DNA of 33,397 nt from an uncultured Bacilli bacterium. Lineage in GTDB: Bacteria; Bacillota_I; Bacilli_A; ML615J-28; CAG-313. Location: positions 1 to 33,397 of the forward strand of contig CANQWZ010000003.1 in NCBI GenBank assembly GCA_947627685.1. The letters run 5' to 3'. Position 1 is the stretch's first letter, and each line of letters opens with the position of its first letter. Under the pieces are notes generated by a model. The model saw only the letters and a list, made by a program, of their open reading frames with translations, was not told the origin of the DNA and searched no databases. The translations under genes and the position numbers were made by a program. Shown piece after piece: positions 10,299 to 19,937 of the stretch.

Positions 10299-10595
10299 TT
10301 AAAAGCCACCTAGTAAAGCTTGATATTTAGACATTTTTTCAGCGGTAAATTTTTCGATTTCATCTGATGCTTGACGGCTTGCCGCAACTATCATATCACC
10401 TAACATTTCTAAATCTTCATCGCTAGTTGCTTCAAATCCTTTTTCGAAGTTAACTTGTTTTAAGGTATGGTCACCCATCATTATAATTGTTACTACACCA
10501 CATGTTGTTGTAAACTCAGTGTTAATAATTTCTTCTTGGGTTTTTTCCATATCTCTTTTCATTTGTTGCATTTTTCTAATCATTGCTTGATTCAT
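10299..10595 (-). CDS. YbaB/EbfC family nucleoid-associated protein
   Basis: MQQMKRDMEKTQEEIINTEF..GVVTIIMMGDHTLKQVNF pattern. Between dnaX and recR. Confidence 0.92.
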   Translation of the reverse strand: MNQAMIRKMQQMKRDMEKTQEEIINTEFTTTCGVVTIIMMGDHTLKQVNFEKGFEATSDEDLEMLGDMIVAASRQASDEIEKFTAEKMSKYQALLGGF

Positions 10596-10599
10596 ATCA

Positions 10600-13434
10600 T
10601 TAATTCTCCTTTTCTACTAAACTTGCACCAAAGGCCTCTTTGGCAATTTGTGATGGTGTTTTAGCTGTTTGCATTTGACCATAATTTACACTTACAACAT
10701 TTAATTCGGGATTGTTAATTGGCGTTAATTTAGGGCGTTGTATACCAATTCCAAATTGGCCACGATATTCATTACGTTTTTCTTGCCATGTGTTTTCTGG
10801 TAAAGCAATAAAATCATAATCTTTACCTAGGTGTATTCGTAATATTTGTTTGGCCTCAGTGTAATTTTTAGGTTCCATCAAATGATTACAAATAGCGGCG
10901 CTTTTGTATACAATAAGTAATGCTGTTTTGCCATTTGCAACCATTAAGCCATCAACTAACATTTTCGCAATTTGTGCATATGCATAACCTACTTTATCTT
11001 CTAGTTTAGGCCATAGACTTGTAATTCTAAGCTTTTCTTCACGACATTCTCTTTCTCTTGCTTCATGTAAGATGTTTTCAATAACGCGAATATCATATAC
11101 ATTTTTAATTGTTTGTAAGGTTTTAGACGCATTAGTTTGAATAGTTCTTTGAATTTCTGGCTTTTTTACATCTTCAGTCTTAGGTATGTCTACCACTGGT
11201 TTTACAGGCTCTACTTTTTCAGTAGTAGGTGCTTGTTTTCTTGTATCTTGCATTACTTGTTTGATTTTGCTAACTTCACTATTTAAGTTGCTTGCTTTTA
11301 TTTCAAGATTATTAATACGACCATCTACATCTTTAAACTTTTCATCATATATATCATTTTTATTATTATTAGCTATTTTATTAATGTCATCAATAATTTT
11401 AGATATATTTTGTTTTTGTTCTTGGCTTTCTATGCTGATATTACTAACTTCTTCGTTAATTTTAGATATGTTAGTTTCGTTTGCTTGGATTTTGTCCGAA
11501 AGCCTATTAATATTAGCAATCATTTGATCCATCATAACAATTGAATTAGCATCAGTATTAACACTTCTATTTGCTTCTAAATCATCAGTATCAAAATCTA
11601 AATTATCGCTTGTAGTATCTGGGGCTTTTATTGCCTTAACTAGTACAAAATAATTTTCTTTTAATTCTTCTATTTCTTTTAAAAGAGCCTCATCTTGACT
11701 AGTAGTTGTTTGATTAATTAAGCCATTCATTGCGTCTTCTAGTTTTTTTAGACGTTCACTAACATTAGTGTTTACGACACTTTCACCACTAGATAACTCT
11801 AAATTTTTAAAAGTATTACTAACTTTTTCTTCGAGATTTTTAACTCTTTCTTCTAATAATATATATGTATTATTATCAAAGGTAGCATCATTTTTAGCAT
11901 CAACTGTTATATTTTTATTTAATTCAGCTATTTCTTCTTTAATTGATGTATATTTATTGCTACTAGTTAAGTTATCTGAATTATTGTTAATAGTATTTTC
12001 TATCTTTTCTAAACGTTCACTAAGTTTGGTTAAAGATGTTTGATCAGCTTGCATGGCAGTAGTATTTATAACTCTAATTTTATCTTCAATATCATCAAGA
12101 CGATAACTTAAATCCGTAGGTAGGGCTGCATTTTTAGAAGATATATCTTCTAACATATCTAATTTTGATTCCATTTTTTCTTTGAATTCATCAATTTTGG
12201 CCTTTGCGAATTCATCTGTTAATTTTTTTATTTTGTTATCAATGGTATTTATCTTACTATTATAATCTTGATTATCAGTAATATTTATACCAAACTTTTC
12301 ATCAAGAGTATTTTCTAACTTTTGAATTTTACCAAGTACATCGATATCTTCGTTTGCGGAATTAATAATTTTCATAATGCCAACTTCTAAATAAATTTTA
12401 GATGAGCTAGTATATCTGATTTTGTTTTGAATATCTACTAATACATCGATATAATAAAATAGTTCTTTAGTATCTAAAGTTTTAGTAAGACTAATAAAAT
12501 CTTCGCTATCATATATATATTTGTAGTTATCTTTTATATTAACGTTTTTATATAGTAAGATATCACGACAAAATTGGATAATGCTTGCAACAAGACGATT
12601 TACTTCTTTTCCCATATCAACAAGTTCATCAATGATACATATACTTTTAGTTGCATCTTTTTCCTTAAAAGCTTTTACAAGTTCAATAAGCTTGTAGTTT
12701 GAGATTCTGCCTGTTACACTATTGATATCTTCTACTGTTATTTTGCCTGTTGCGTATGCACTTGCTTGATCAAGGATACTTAAAGCATCACGCATACCAC
12801 CTTCTGATGCTTCCGCAATAGCACTGATAGCATCTTTTTCAATCTCGATGTTTTCTTTTTGACTAACAAAAAGAAGTTCTTCTTTTAATTCGTCTAAACT
12901 AAATTGTTTAAAATCAAATCTTTGACATCTTGATAAAATGGTTGCAGGAATCTTGTGTGGCTCTGTAGTTGCTAAAATGAACATTATGTGTTTAGGTGGT
13001 TCTTCTAAGGTTTTTAAAAGGGCATTAAAAGCAGCCGTGCTAAGCATATGTGCTTCATCAATGATATATACTTTTTTATTTAATAAACTTGGAGGAAAGT
13101 TAACTTTTTCTAAAATATCACGTATTTCATCAACACCATTATTACTTGCGGCATCGAGTTCTATGATATCGGTTGTTTCATTATTAATAATTGCTTTACA
13201 GTTTTTACAACAATTACAAGGTTCACCATCAATTGGGTTTTCACAATTAACTGCTTTTGCAAAAATTCTTGCAATCGTTGTTTTTCCAATTCCTCTTAAA
13301 CCACTAAATATATATGCATGTGAAGTTTTCCCTTCCATTATCGCATTTTTTAGGGTTTGAACTACATGTTTTTGACCTATTACTTCTTTAAAAGTTGTTG
13401 GTCTATAACTTCTATATAGGGCAACATAAGCCAT
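10600..13434 (-). CDS. dnaX: DNA polymerase III subunit gamma/tau with long coiled-coil insertion
   Basis: MAYVALYRSYRPTTFKEVIGQKHVVQTLKNAI, GLRGIGKTTIARIFAKAVNC, zinc-binding CENPIDGEPCNCCKNC, IDEAHMLSTAAFNALLKTLEEPP. 944 aa in total. Confidence 0.95.
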   Translation of the reverse strand: MAYVALYRSYRPTTFKEVIGQKHVVQTLKNAIMEGKTSHAYIFSGLRGIGKTTIARIFAKAVNCENPIDGEPCNCCKNCKAIINNETTDIIELDAASNNGVDEIRDILEKVNFPPSLLNKKVYIIDEAHMLSTAAFNALLKTLEEPPKHIMFILATTEPHKIPATILSRCQRFDFKQFSLDELKEELLFVSQKENIEIEKDAISAIAEASEGGMRDALSILDQASAYATGKITVEDINSVTGRISNYKLIELVKAFKEKDATKSICIIDELVDMGKEVNRLVASIIQFCRDILLYKNVNIKDNYKYIYDSEDFISLTKTLDTKELFYYIDVLVDIQNKIRYTSSSKIYLEVGIMKIINSANEDIDVLGKIQKLENTLDEKFGINITDNQDYNSKINTIDNKIKKLTDEFAKAKIDEFKEKMESKLDMLEDISSKNAALPTDLSYRLDDIEDKIRVINTTAMQADQTSLTKLSERLEKIENTINNNSDNLTSSNKYTSIKEEIAELNKNITVDAKNDATFDNNTYILLEERVKNLEEKVSNTFKNLELSSGESVVNTNVSERLKKLEDAMNGLINQTTTSQDEALLKEIEELKENYFVLVKAIKAPDTTSDNLDFDTDDLEANRSVNTDANSIVMMDQMIANINRLSDKIQANETNISKINEEVSNISIESQEQKQNISKIIDDINKIANNNKNDIYDEKFKDVDGRINNLEIKASNLNSEVSKIKQVMQDTRKQAPTTEKVEPVKPVVDIPKTEDVKKPEIQRTIQTNASKTLQTIKNVYDIRVIENILHEARERECREEKLRITSLWPKLEDKVGYAYAQIAKMLVDGLMVANGKTALLIVYKSAAICNHLMEPKNYTEAKQILRIHLGKDYDFIALPENTWQEKRNEYRGQFGIGIQRPKLTPINNPELNVVSVNYGQMQTAKTPSQIAKEAFGASLVEKEN

Positions 13435-13572
13435 AATTTTTTCCCTTCCTCTTTTTTTATTATTTTACCTAATTATTTATATTTATTATATCATAAGATT
13501 AAAAAAAAGGCAAACCATTTATATAAAAAGAAAAGCGATTAATTATATTTGCTATATATATCTTTAACTATT

Positions 13573-13614
13573 AAAAAAAGAAAAGTTTTTGCTCGTTTGA
13601 ACAAAAACTTTTTT
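13573..13614 (-). terminator. Intrinsic terminator downstream of the SPFH-family gene
   Basis: Perfect 11-bp stem AAAAGTTTTTG (13581-13591) / CAAAAACTTTT (13602-13612), T-run on the minus strand. Confidence 0.8.
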
Positions 13615-13623
13615 AAAACCTTT

Positions 13624-14667
13624 TTATTCAGAAAGATCTTTTTTACCTTCTTTAAAAACTTCACTTGCAGAAAGGGTAAGACCTGCTAGGCCTTGAAGTT
13701 CTGATGGGATAATAATTTTTGTTGCTTTACCATCAGCTACTTTTTCAAGTGATTCATATGCTTTTAAGGTTAAAACACCTTTATTAACATCAACATCTTT
13801 TATCATCTTTAAGCCTTGTGCTTGAGCTTCGTTAATTTTAAGTATGGCTTCTGCGTTACCTTCGGCTTTTTTGATTGTTGCTTCTTTTTCAGCCTCAGCT
13901 CTTAAAATAGCAGCTTCTTTTTCAGCTTGTGCACGTAAAATTTCTGATTCTTTTATACCTTGTGCTTTTAAAATAGCCGCGTTTTTTTCACCTTCTGCTA
14001 GCAATATTGCTTCACGTCTTTCGCGTTCCGCACGCATTTGTTTTTCCATTGCTTCACGAATATCTTTAGGAGGCATAATGTTTTTAACTTCTACTCTAAA
14101 TACTTTGATACCCCAAGGATCGGTTGCTTCATCAAGAATTTCACGCATTTGTGCGTTTATTATGTTTCTACTTGTTAATGATTGGTCAAGATCTAAGGAA
14201 CCAATTATATTACGAATAGTCGTGGTTGTTAAATTATCAAGTGCTCTTAATGGTTTTGCAACACCATATACATATGATTTTGGATCACTTATTTGATAAT
14301 AGATAACAGTATCTATTTGCATTGTAACGTTATCTTTTGTAATAACAGGTTGTGGATCAAAATCGATAACTTGTTCTTTTAGACTAACTTTACCAATTAC
14401 TCTTGGCGTATCAAGTTTACCACCAATAGTTGGTGCATTTGTATCACACGCAATACGATCGATAAAAGGCATTAAAAAGTGCATGCCTGTTCCCCAAGTC
14501 TTATAGTATTTACCAAGTCTTTCAATTACATATACTTGTGTTTGAGGAACGATTTTTATACAGCTGATAATAACAGCTATCACAACAATTAAAATTACAC
14601 CCAAAGCAATAGCAAGTATAGCTAGGCCTCCTGCGTTTGCTTCTAAAAAATTAAATAAATTTTTCAT
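13624..14667 (-). CDS. SPFH/stomatin-like membrane protein (QmcA-like)
   Basis: N-terminal TM, VPQTQVYVIERLGKYYKTWGTGMHFLMPFIDR, KNIMPPKDIREAMEKQMRAERERRE, Ala/Glu-rich coiled coil. Confidence 0.9.
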   Translation of the reverse strand: MKNLFNFLEANAGGLAILAIALGVILIVVIAVIISCIKIVPQTQVYVIERLGKYYKTWGTGMHFLMPFIDRIACDTNAPTIGGKLDTPRVIGKVSLKEQVIDFDPQPVITKDNVTMQIDTVIYYQISDPKSYVYGVAKPLRALDNLTTTTIRNIIGSLDLDQSLTSRNIINAQMREILDEATDPWGIKVFRVEVKNIMPPKDIREAMEKQMRAERERREAILLAEGEKNAAILKAQGIKESEILRAQAEKEAAILRAEAEKEATIKKAEGNAEAILKINEAQAQGLKMIKDVDVNKGVLTLKAYESLEKVADGKATKIIIPSELQGLAGLTLSASEVFKEGKKDLSE

Positions 14668-14692
14668 TTTTTTATTCCTTTCTTTCTTTTTA

Positions 14693-15169
14693 TTAATCTA
14701 TTTTAATTTCTTCTATAGCATCTACAATCATTTTATTACCAACTATACCAATAATTACCGCTTTTTCACCTACTTCAAAAGCTCTTTCATTTTTTGATAT
14801 GGCTGGCCAATCTTGAAATTCGATTCTAATTTCCCCTTTTTCACCGGGTTTTATGGCTTTGGTTATTACACCTTGCATACCTACATACCTATCAGCATTA
14901 GTTAAGATGGTTTGATTGTCACTGATTTTTTTAACAAAAGGTCTTGTCGCAATCACGAAAATTAAGGTTATACCCACAAAAACAATAAACTGAATCCAAA
15001 TAGGTACCTCAAAAATTGCACAAAGTAGTCCCGCAAGCCCTCCTGCTGAAAACCAAATTGATACTAAGTTAGCTGTTTCAAATTCAATTATAATGGCCCC
15101 AATTACTACCATTGCCCAAACGACAATCATAACAATAAATTGTGGTGCTAAAGCTAAGATGTTAAACAT
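14693..15169 (-). CDS. NfeD-like membrane protein
   Basis: Four hydrophobic segments, then an OB-like C-terminal domain (GMQGVITKAIKPGEKGEIRIEFQDWPAI). Paired with the stomatin-like gene. Start placed at the ATG at 15169 behind AGGAGG rather than the track start at 15196. Confidence 0.85.
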   Translation of the reverse strand: MFNILALAPQFIVMIVVWAMVVIGAIIIEFETANLVSIWFSAGGLAGLLCAIFEVPIWIQFIVFVGITLIFVIATRPFVKKISDNQTILTNADRYVGMQGVITKAIKPGEKGEIRIEFQDWPAISKNERAFEVGEKAVIIGIVGNKMIVDAIEEIKID

Positions 15170-15548
15170 TTCTTGCCACCTCCTTTGTATCAACAATTAG
15201 CATTTTTAATCCTGTATTCCAACAAGCCGAAAATTTGTAGGAAACTTGATTTGTAAAATCTAAATCAAGATGTTTTGTAAGTTCAGTAATCAATTTTTTG
15301 GAGTTGATTCTACCAAAACTAGGTTTTATTGTAAGTTCATATATATCTTCTTTATTGATTTCTTTTTTTAAGATATCTTCTTTAGTAATCTTTTTCATAA
15401 CAACCGTTTTGTTTTGTTTATCATATCCAATAGCTATACCATAAGGATTTTCAAAACATAGCGTTGCTTGTTTACTTAAGGTTATATTGTTGCTATATAT
15501 GGTTACTGCACTACTGTTTTTTTCTTTGCTAATCCACTCTATATTCAT
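15162..15548 (-). CDS. Conserved-context hypothetical protein, 128 aa, first gene of the NfeD/SPFH operon
   Basis: RBS GGAGG upstream. Consensus promoter upstream. Overlaps the NfeD start by 8 bp. Confidence 0.65.
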   Translation of the reverse strand: MNIEWISKEKNSSAVTIYSNNITLSKQATLCFENPYGIAIGYDKQNKTVVMKKITKEDILKKEINKEDIYELTIKPSFGRINSKKLITELTKHLDLDFTNQVSYKFSACWNTGLKMLIVDTKEVARNV

Positions 15549-15567
15549 TTTTTACCTCCTTGGTTAT

Positions 15568-15596
15568 ATTATATTATACTCTATGTATTTTGTCAA
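15568..15596 (-). promoter_or_regulatory. Sigma-A-type promoter for the hypothetical/NfeD/SPFH operon
   Basis: Minus-strand TTGACA (15591-15596) - 17 bp - TATAAT (15568-15573). Confidence 0.8.
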
Positions 15597-15668
15597 CAAA
15601 AATGTATAAATATGTATTTAATGTATTGAGTATATAAACTGATATTTGTGTGAAGTAAATGTTTTTAA

Positions 15669-15697
15669 TTGATATTTTGCCATGTTTTTGTTATAAT
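15669..15697 (+). promoter_or_regulatory. Sigma-A-type promoter with extended -10
   Basis: TTGATA (15669-15674) - 17 bp - TATAAT (15692-15697), with TGn before the -10. Confidence 0.8.
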
Positions 15698-15716
15698 ATT
15701 AACAATGGAGGTTTTT

Positions 15717-16850
15717 ATGAATAATAAAAAAGCAAAATCAATAAGAACTTTAATTGTCATACTAATATGTCTATTTGTTACAATCCTTGCAACTGTAGGT
15801 ATTTGTTGCTACAATTATTATGGATATGTAAATTATAAAGTAAAATATTTAGATGATTATTTCGAAGATGCTAACGAAAAAACTACTTCCACCAAAGAAC
15901 GTATTGAAAAAATATTAAAATGGGATGCTAAAGGTTATTCAGATAAACTTAATGTTACTTACCGTGATCCAATAACAAAAGAAGTTATTACCGATGTTAA
16001 AGTATCAAGTGATAGAGCTGAAAACGTTAATGCTTATTATGAAAACTATACTCTACATCTTCCTAAATATTTTGATATAAATCTTTATCGTGTGGTTGGT
16101 GAAGAAGAAGACTCTGATGGGGTAAAAAAATATACAGATTCTTATTATTTTTATCTTTCAAATATTAACTACAATCAAATCCCTGATTTTGAGCCTCGTA
16201 ATCTTTATATGACTTTCGTTGAAGGTATTGGTGAAGAAAGTGATCAAGCATTAAGTGATGTTGTCGAAGAATTAAAAGCAGCCGATGTAAATACCGGTTT
16301 TCCACCTGCTACATATTCATATTCAATTACTAGTGAAGATGGCTCAAGTTTTTTAAAATCATATTTTTTACTTGATAATCCTGTTGATGAATTTAAAGAT
16401 GAAGAAACCGAAGATGGTACTACTAAGACATATTATATATATAGCAATGAATGTAGAAAAAGTTATGGTGATGAACCAGTTAACTTTTCCGAAACAAAAG
16501 CTTTAACTTTTGTCCTATATTATCAAAACGATACTGATCGTAGTTCTTTTAAAAATCTAGTTGAGGGTACGTTTGAGGCTAATTTAAAAGATAATAAGCT
16601 AATTACTCCTGAAGAATTCTTGGCTCTTGATACTACATATTCTGGATACAATAAAGCTTTTTATCAAGAAAGTTATCGTAAATTTATTATGCCAAAAATT
16701 ATTTTAACTGGTGTTATTACTTTCTTAATTGTTGGTGTTGTTTCTGGTGTGCTTGCAACACTTTGGATATATGATCCTACTAGCAAACAAAATGCAAGTA
16801 AAACAAACAATAAGACATCTAAAAAGAAAACTAAAAAACAAGCGAATTAA
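15717..16850 (+). CDS. Uncharacterised membrane protein with N- and C-terminal TM helices flanking a soluble domain
   Basis: TM near the N-terminus (TLIVILICLFVTILATVGICCY), TM near the C-terminus (IILTGVITFLIVGVVSGVLATLWIY), Lys-rich tail. Start at the ATG at 15717 behind GGAGG, not the track start at 15669. Confidence 0.75.
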   Translation: MNNKKAKSIRTLIVILICLFVTILATVGICCYNYYGYVNYKVKYLDDYFEDANEKTTSTKERIEKILKWDAKGYSDKLNVTYRDPITKEVITDVKVSSDRAENVNAYYENYTLHLPKYFDINLYRVVGEEEDSDGVKKYTDSYYFYLSNINYNQIPDFEPRNLYMTFVEGIGEESDQALSDVVEELKAADVNTGFPPATYSYSITSEDGSSFLKSYFLLDNPVDEFKDEETEDGTTKTYYIYSNECRKSYGDEPVNFSETKALTFVLYYQNDTDRSSFKNLVEGTFEANLKDNKLITPEEFLALDTTYSGYNKAFYQESYRKFIMPKIILTGVITFLIVGVVSGVLATLWIYDPTSKQNASKTNNKTSKKKTKKQAN

Positions 16851-16868
16851 ACGCTTGTTTTTGTTTTT
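16836..16868. terminator. Bidirectional intrinsic terminator between convergent genes
   Basis: AAACAAGCG (16836-16844) / CGCTTGTTT (16852-16860) with flanking A and T tracts. Overlaps the stop codon of the plus-strand gene. Confidence 0.8.
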
Positions 16869-18256
16869 TAAAATTCACAATTTTTAGGTGTTCTAGGAAA
16901 TGGTATAACATCTCTAATATTTTCTATTCCTGTCAAATACATAATAAGTCTTTCAAAGCCCATTCCAAAACCAGAATGTACACATCCGCCATAGCGCCTT
17001 GTATCTAAGTACCAATCAATGCCTTCTTTATCAACATGAAGAGTATCCATTCTTTCAATTAGTTTATCTAAGTTTTCTTCTCTTTGTGATCCACCCATAA
17101 GTTCACCAGCACCAGGAACTACTAAGTCTACTGCCGCAACCGTTTTGTTATCAGGATTTACTTTCATATAATATGCTTTGATATCTTTTGGCCAGTTAGT
17201 GATAAAAACAGGACCATTAAAATATTCAGTTATATATTTTTCGTGTTCTTTAGCAATATCATCATCATAGCTTGGTGTAAATTCCCAATTTATTTTAGCT
17301 TTTTTTAAGATATCAATTACATCATGATGGGTAATTCTTACAAATTTACTATTTAATAAGTTATTGATTCTATCCTTTAGGCCTTTTTCAACAAATGCAT
17401 CAAAGAAAGCTATTTCTTCAGGACAATTATCCATTACAAATTTAACTACAAATTTTAACATTTCTTCTTCAATATCCATAAGTCCTTCTAAATCACAAAA
17501 AGCCATTTCGGGTTCTATCATCCAAAATTCATTAGCATGTGTTTTAGTATTGGAATTTTCGGTTCTAAAAGTAGGGCCAAAAGTATATATATCAGAAAAT
17601 GCCATCGCAAAAGTTTCACCTTGTAATTGCCCAGAACCAGTAATAAAGGCTTGTTTACCAAATAAGTCTTTATTATAATCAATACTGCCATCTTGATTAA
17701 GTGGTAAGTTTTTTAAATCAAGTGTAGTAATTTTAAACATTTGATCAGAACCTTCACAATCAGCACAAGTAATTAATGGCGTATGAACATAAACATACCC
17801 ATTTTTTTGAAAGTATGTATGAATGGCGTATGCTGCAACGCTTCTTACTCTAAATACAGCTGAAAACAAATTTGTTCTTGGTCTTAAATGAGCCACTTCT
17901 CTTAAAAATTCTCTTGTATGTCTTTTGGGCTGTATTGGATAGTTTTCGGGGCAATCACCCAACATTTCAATATGTGTTGCATGGAGTTCTAGTGCTTGCT
18001 TCATTGAAGGAGTAAGTTTTACAATTCCTTTGACAAGTAAAGACATACCTACTCTAAACTTAGAGACGCTTGCAAAATTACTCATTTCATCACTATATAC
18101 TACTTGTATTGATGAAAAACATGAGCCATCGTTAACATTTAAAAAGCCAAATTGGGCTTGTGAACGATTGCTTCTAACCCATCCACATATGGTAACTTCT
18201 TTTTCTGAATAGCAATCTTTTTCTTCGAAAATGGTTTTTATTTTAATTCTTTTCAT
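16868..18256 (-). CDS. asnS: Asparaginyl-tRNA synthetase
   Basis: Class II aaRS motifs (FRTENSNTKTHANEFWMIEPEMAF; GFGMGFERLIMYLTGIENIRDVIPFPRTPKNCEF). N-terminal OB anticodon-binding domain. T-box leader. Confidence 0.95.
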   Translation of the reverse strand: MKRIKIKTIFEEKDCYSEKEVTICGWVRSNRSQAQFGFLNVNDGSCFSSIQVVYSDEMSNFASVSKFRVGMSLLVKGIVKLTPSMKQALELHATHIEMLGDCPENYPIQPKRHTREFLREVAHLRPRTNLFSAVFRVRSVAAYAIHTYFQKNGYVYVHTPLITCADCEGSDQMFKITTLDLKNLPLNQDGSIDYNKDLFGKQAFITGSGQLQGETFAMAFSDIYTFGPTFRTENSNTKTHANEFWMIEPEMAFCDLEGLMDIEEEMLKFVVKFVMDNCPEEIAFFDAFVEKGLKDRINNLLNSKFVRITHHDVIDILKKAKINWEFTPSYDDDIAKEHEKYITEYFNGPVFITNWPKDIKAYYMKVNPDNKTVAAVDLVVPGAGELMGGSQREENLDKLIERMDTLHVDKEGIDWYLDTRRYGGCVHSGFGMGFERLIMYLTGIENIRDVIPFPRTPKNCEF

Positions 18257-18265
18257 AAAATCCTC

Positions 18266-18530
18266 CTAAAAAAAGTCCCTAGGCTTTTTGCCTAAGGACG
18301 AATAAACCGCGGTACCACCTTAGTTCAAAGATTATCAAAATCAAATCTTTGCTCTTTTTTGCTTTTTGTCGTAAAAGCCAACGAGTAGTTCTACTAAAAT
18401 AAAAGTATTCTTTCTTCTACTTGCTAAGAAGTGTTCTTTCAAAAGTGCCTTTTCCTATCTTTTCACTATCAATAGGTCACTTATCTAAAAAGCAAGCTTT
18501 TTACTTTTCTTCCTCAAAACGCATTATTAT
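18266..18530 (-). ncRNA. T-box leader regulating asnS
   Basis: Conserved T-box sequence AAGGTGGTACCGCGG on minus (18307-18321). Terminator GTCCTTAGGC/GCCTAGGGAC (18275-18299) followed by T-run. Plausible Asn specifier AAC at 18433-18435 (context GAACAC). Confidence 0.92.
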
Positions 18531-18536
18531 GAAAAT

Positions 18537-18565
18537 ATTATATTATATTTTTTATCTTTTGTCAA
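18537..18565 (-). promoter_or_regulatory. Consensus sigma-A promoter driving T-box/asnS
   Basis: Minus-strand TTGACA (18560-18565) - 17 bp - TATAAT (18537-18542). Confidence 0.85.
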
Positions 18566-18575
18566 AATACATACG

Positions 18576-19937
18576 TTATTTGCCAAGGCAAAATTTTGAA
18601 AACAACTCATCTAAGAGGCTATCAGTTGAAGTTTCACCTATTATTTCACCTAAATAAAGCCAAGCTTTTCTAATATATATATCTACCATATCGATTTGAT
18701 AGCCATCATTTATGGTTTTTTTAGCCTCAATTAAAGCATCGTAAGCTTTTTTTAGTTTTTCGATTTGTCTTGCGTTACTAATATATGTAATATCTTTATT
18801 TTGAATGTTATTTATTTTTAGTTTTTCTAAAATAGCATCTTCTAAAACCATTAGGCTTTTTTCATCTTTAGTACTAATACTAATATAATCTATTTTAGGC
18901 ATATTGATTTGTTTTTTTAAATCAGCTTTATTGACGATTACTAAATGTTTTTTGTTTTTTATTAATTCATATATTTGTTGATCAGCTTCTTCAAATTTGC
19001 TGCTTCCATCTAAAACAAACAAAATAATATCTGCTTTTTTGGTTATTTCTTTAGCCCTTCTTACTCCTATTTGTTCAACTTCATCATAAGTATTTCTAAT
19101 ACCTGCTGTATCGATTAAGTTTAAAGTTACATGTTTTAAATTAACGCTTGCTTCGATAATATCTCTAGTTGTACCAGGTATATTAGTAACAATAGCCTTA
19201 TTTTCTTTTACTAATGCATTTAAAAGGCTACTTTTGCCAACATTAGGTTTGCCAACAATGGCACAGTTTATACCGTTTTTTAAAAGTTTGGCACTAAGTG
19301 AGTCTTCAATTGTTTTATGAATAAGTTTCATGCATTCATTTAAACTAGGAAGAATTTTTTCATTTGTTAATTCAACTACATCGTCGTATTCAGGATAATC
19401 GATATTAACCGATATCGTCGCAATAATATCTAGTAGTTTTTCTCTAAGTGATACAACATATGAGTTAATATTACCATTTAATGCGCTGGTTGCGATTTTT
19501 AGGGCTTCTTTATTTTGGGCATCTATTACATCCATTACTGCCTCTGCCTTAGTTAAATCGATTCTTCCGGCTAAGAATGCTCTTTTGGTAAATTCACCAG
19601 CTGTAGCAGGTCTTGCCCCTTGTAAAACGAGCAATTCATATATTTGATTTGTAACAAACAAGCCACCATGACAATTAACTTCTACGACATCTTCGGTTGT
19701 ATATGATTTAGGACTTTTAAAAATAGAAACTAAAACTTCATCGACTATTTGTAGATTAACAGGATCTATTATATGTCCATACGTAATGGTATGCGTTTTA
19801 ACTTTTGTTAAATCTTTGCCTTTAAAGACTTTATTTACTATTTCTATGCTTTTATCGCCACTTAGTCTAATAATCGCAATAGCACCTTCGCTTTGCGAGG
19901 TCGCAATTCCAATTATGGTATCATCAAAATATTTCAT
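18576..19937 (-). CDS. mnmE: tRNA uridine-5-carboxymethylaminomethyl(34) synthesis GTPase MnmE
   Basis: TIIGIATSQSEGAIAIIRLSG N-terminus, GKPNVGKSSLLNAL, DTAGIR, NKAD, C-terminal FSKFCLGK motif. Confidence 0.95.
   Translation of the reverse strand: MKYFDDTIIGIATSQSEGAIAIIRLSGDKSIEIVNKVFKGKDLTKVKTHTITYGHIIDPVNLQIVDEVLVSIFKSPKSYTTEDVVEVNCHGGLFVTNQIYELLVLQGARPATAGEFTKRAFLAGRIDLTKAEAVMDVIDAQNKEALKIATSALNGNINSYVVSLREKLLDIIATISVNIDYPEYDDVVELTNEKILPSLNECMKLIHKTIEDSLSAKLLKNGINCAIVGKPNVGKSSLLNALVKENKAIVTNIPGTTRDIIEASVNLKHVTLNLIDTAGIRNTYDEVEQIGVRRAKEITKKADIILFVLDGSSKFEEADQQIYELIKNKKHLVIVNKADLKKQINMPKIDYISISTKDEKSLMVLEDAILEKLKINNIQNKDITYISNARQIEKLKKAYDALIEAKKTINDGYQIDMVDIYIRKAWLYLGEIIGETSTDSLLDELFSKFCLGK

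Noticed and set aside
11186-13360. Plus-strand ORFs 11186-11527, 11768-12043, 12938-13360 antisense to dnaX
   Set aside because: Shadow ORFs opposite a conserved gene. Hydrophobic translations are expected from the reverse complement of charged coiled-coil codons.
13435-13623. SRP RNA (often near dnaX in Firmicutes) upstream of dnaX
   Set aside because: The spacer is AT-rich with only a terminator hairpin; no SRP motifs are visible.
13844-14296. 150-aa plus-strand ORF antisense to the SPFH gene
   Set aside because: Ser/Ala-rich mirror of the Ala/Glu/Lys-rich coiled coil of the stomatin-like protein. No independent support.
18421-18657. 78-aa plus-strand ORF across the T-box and the mnmE 3' end
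   Set aside because: Lies antisense to the T-box leader, its promoter and the mnmE terminus.
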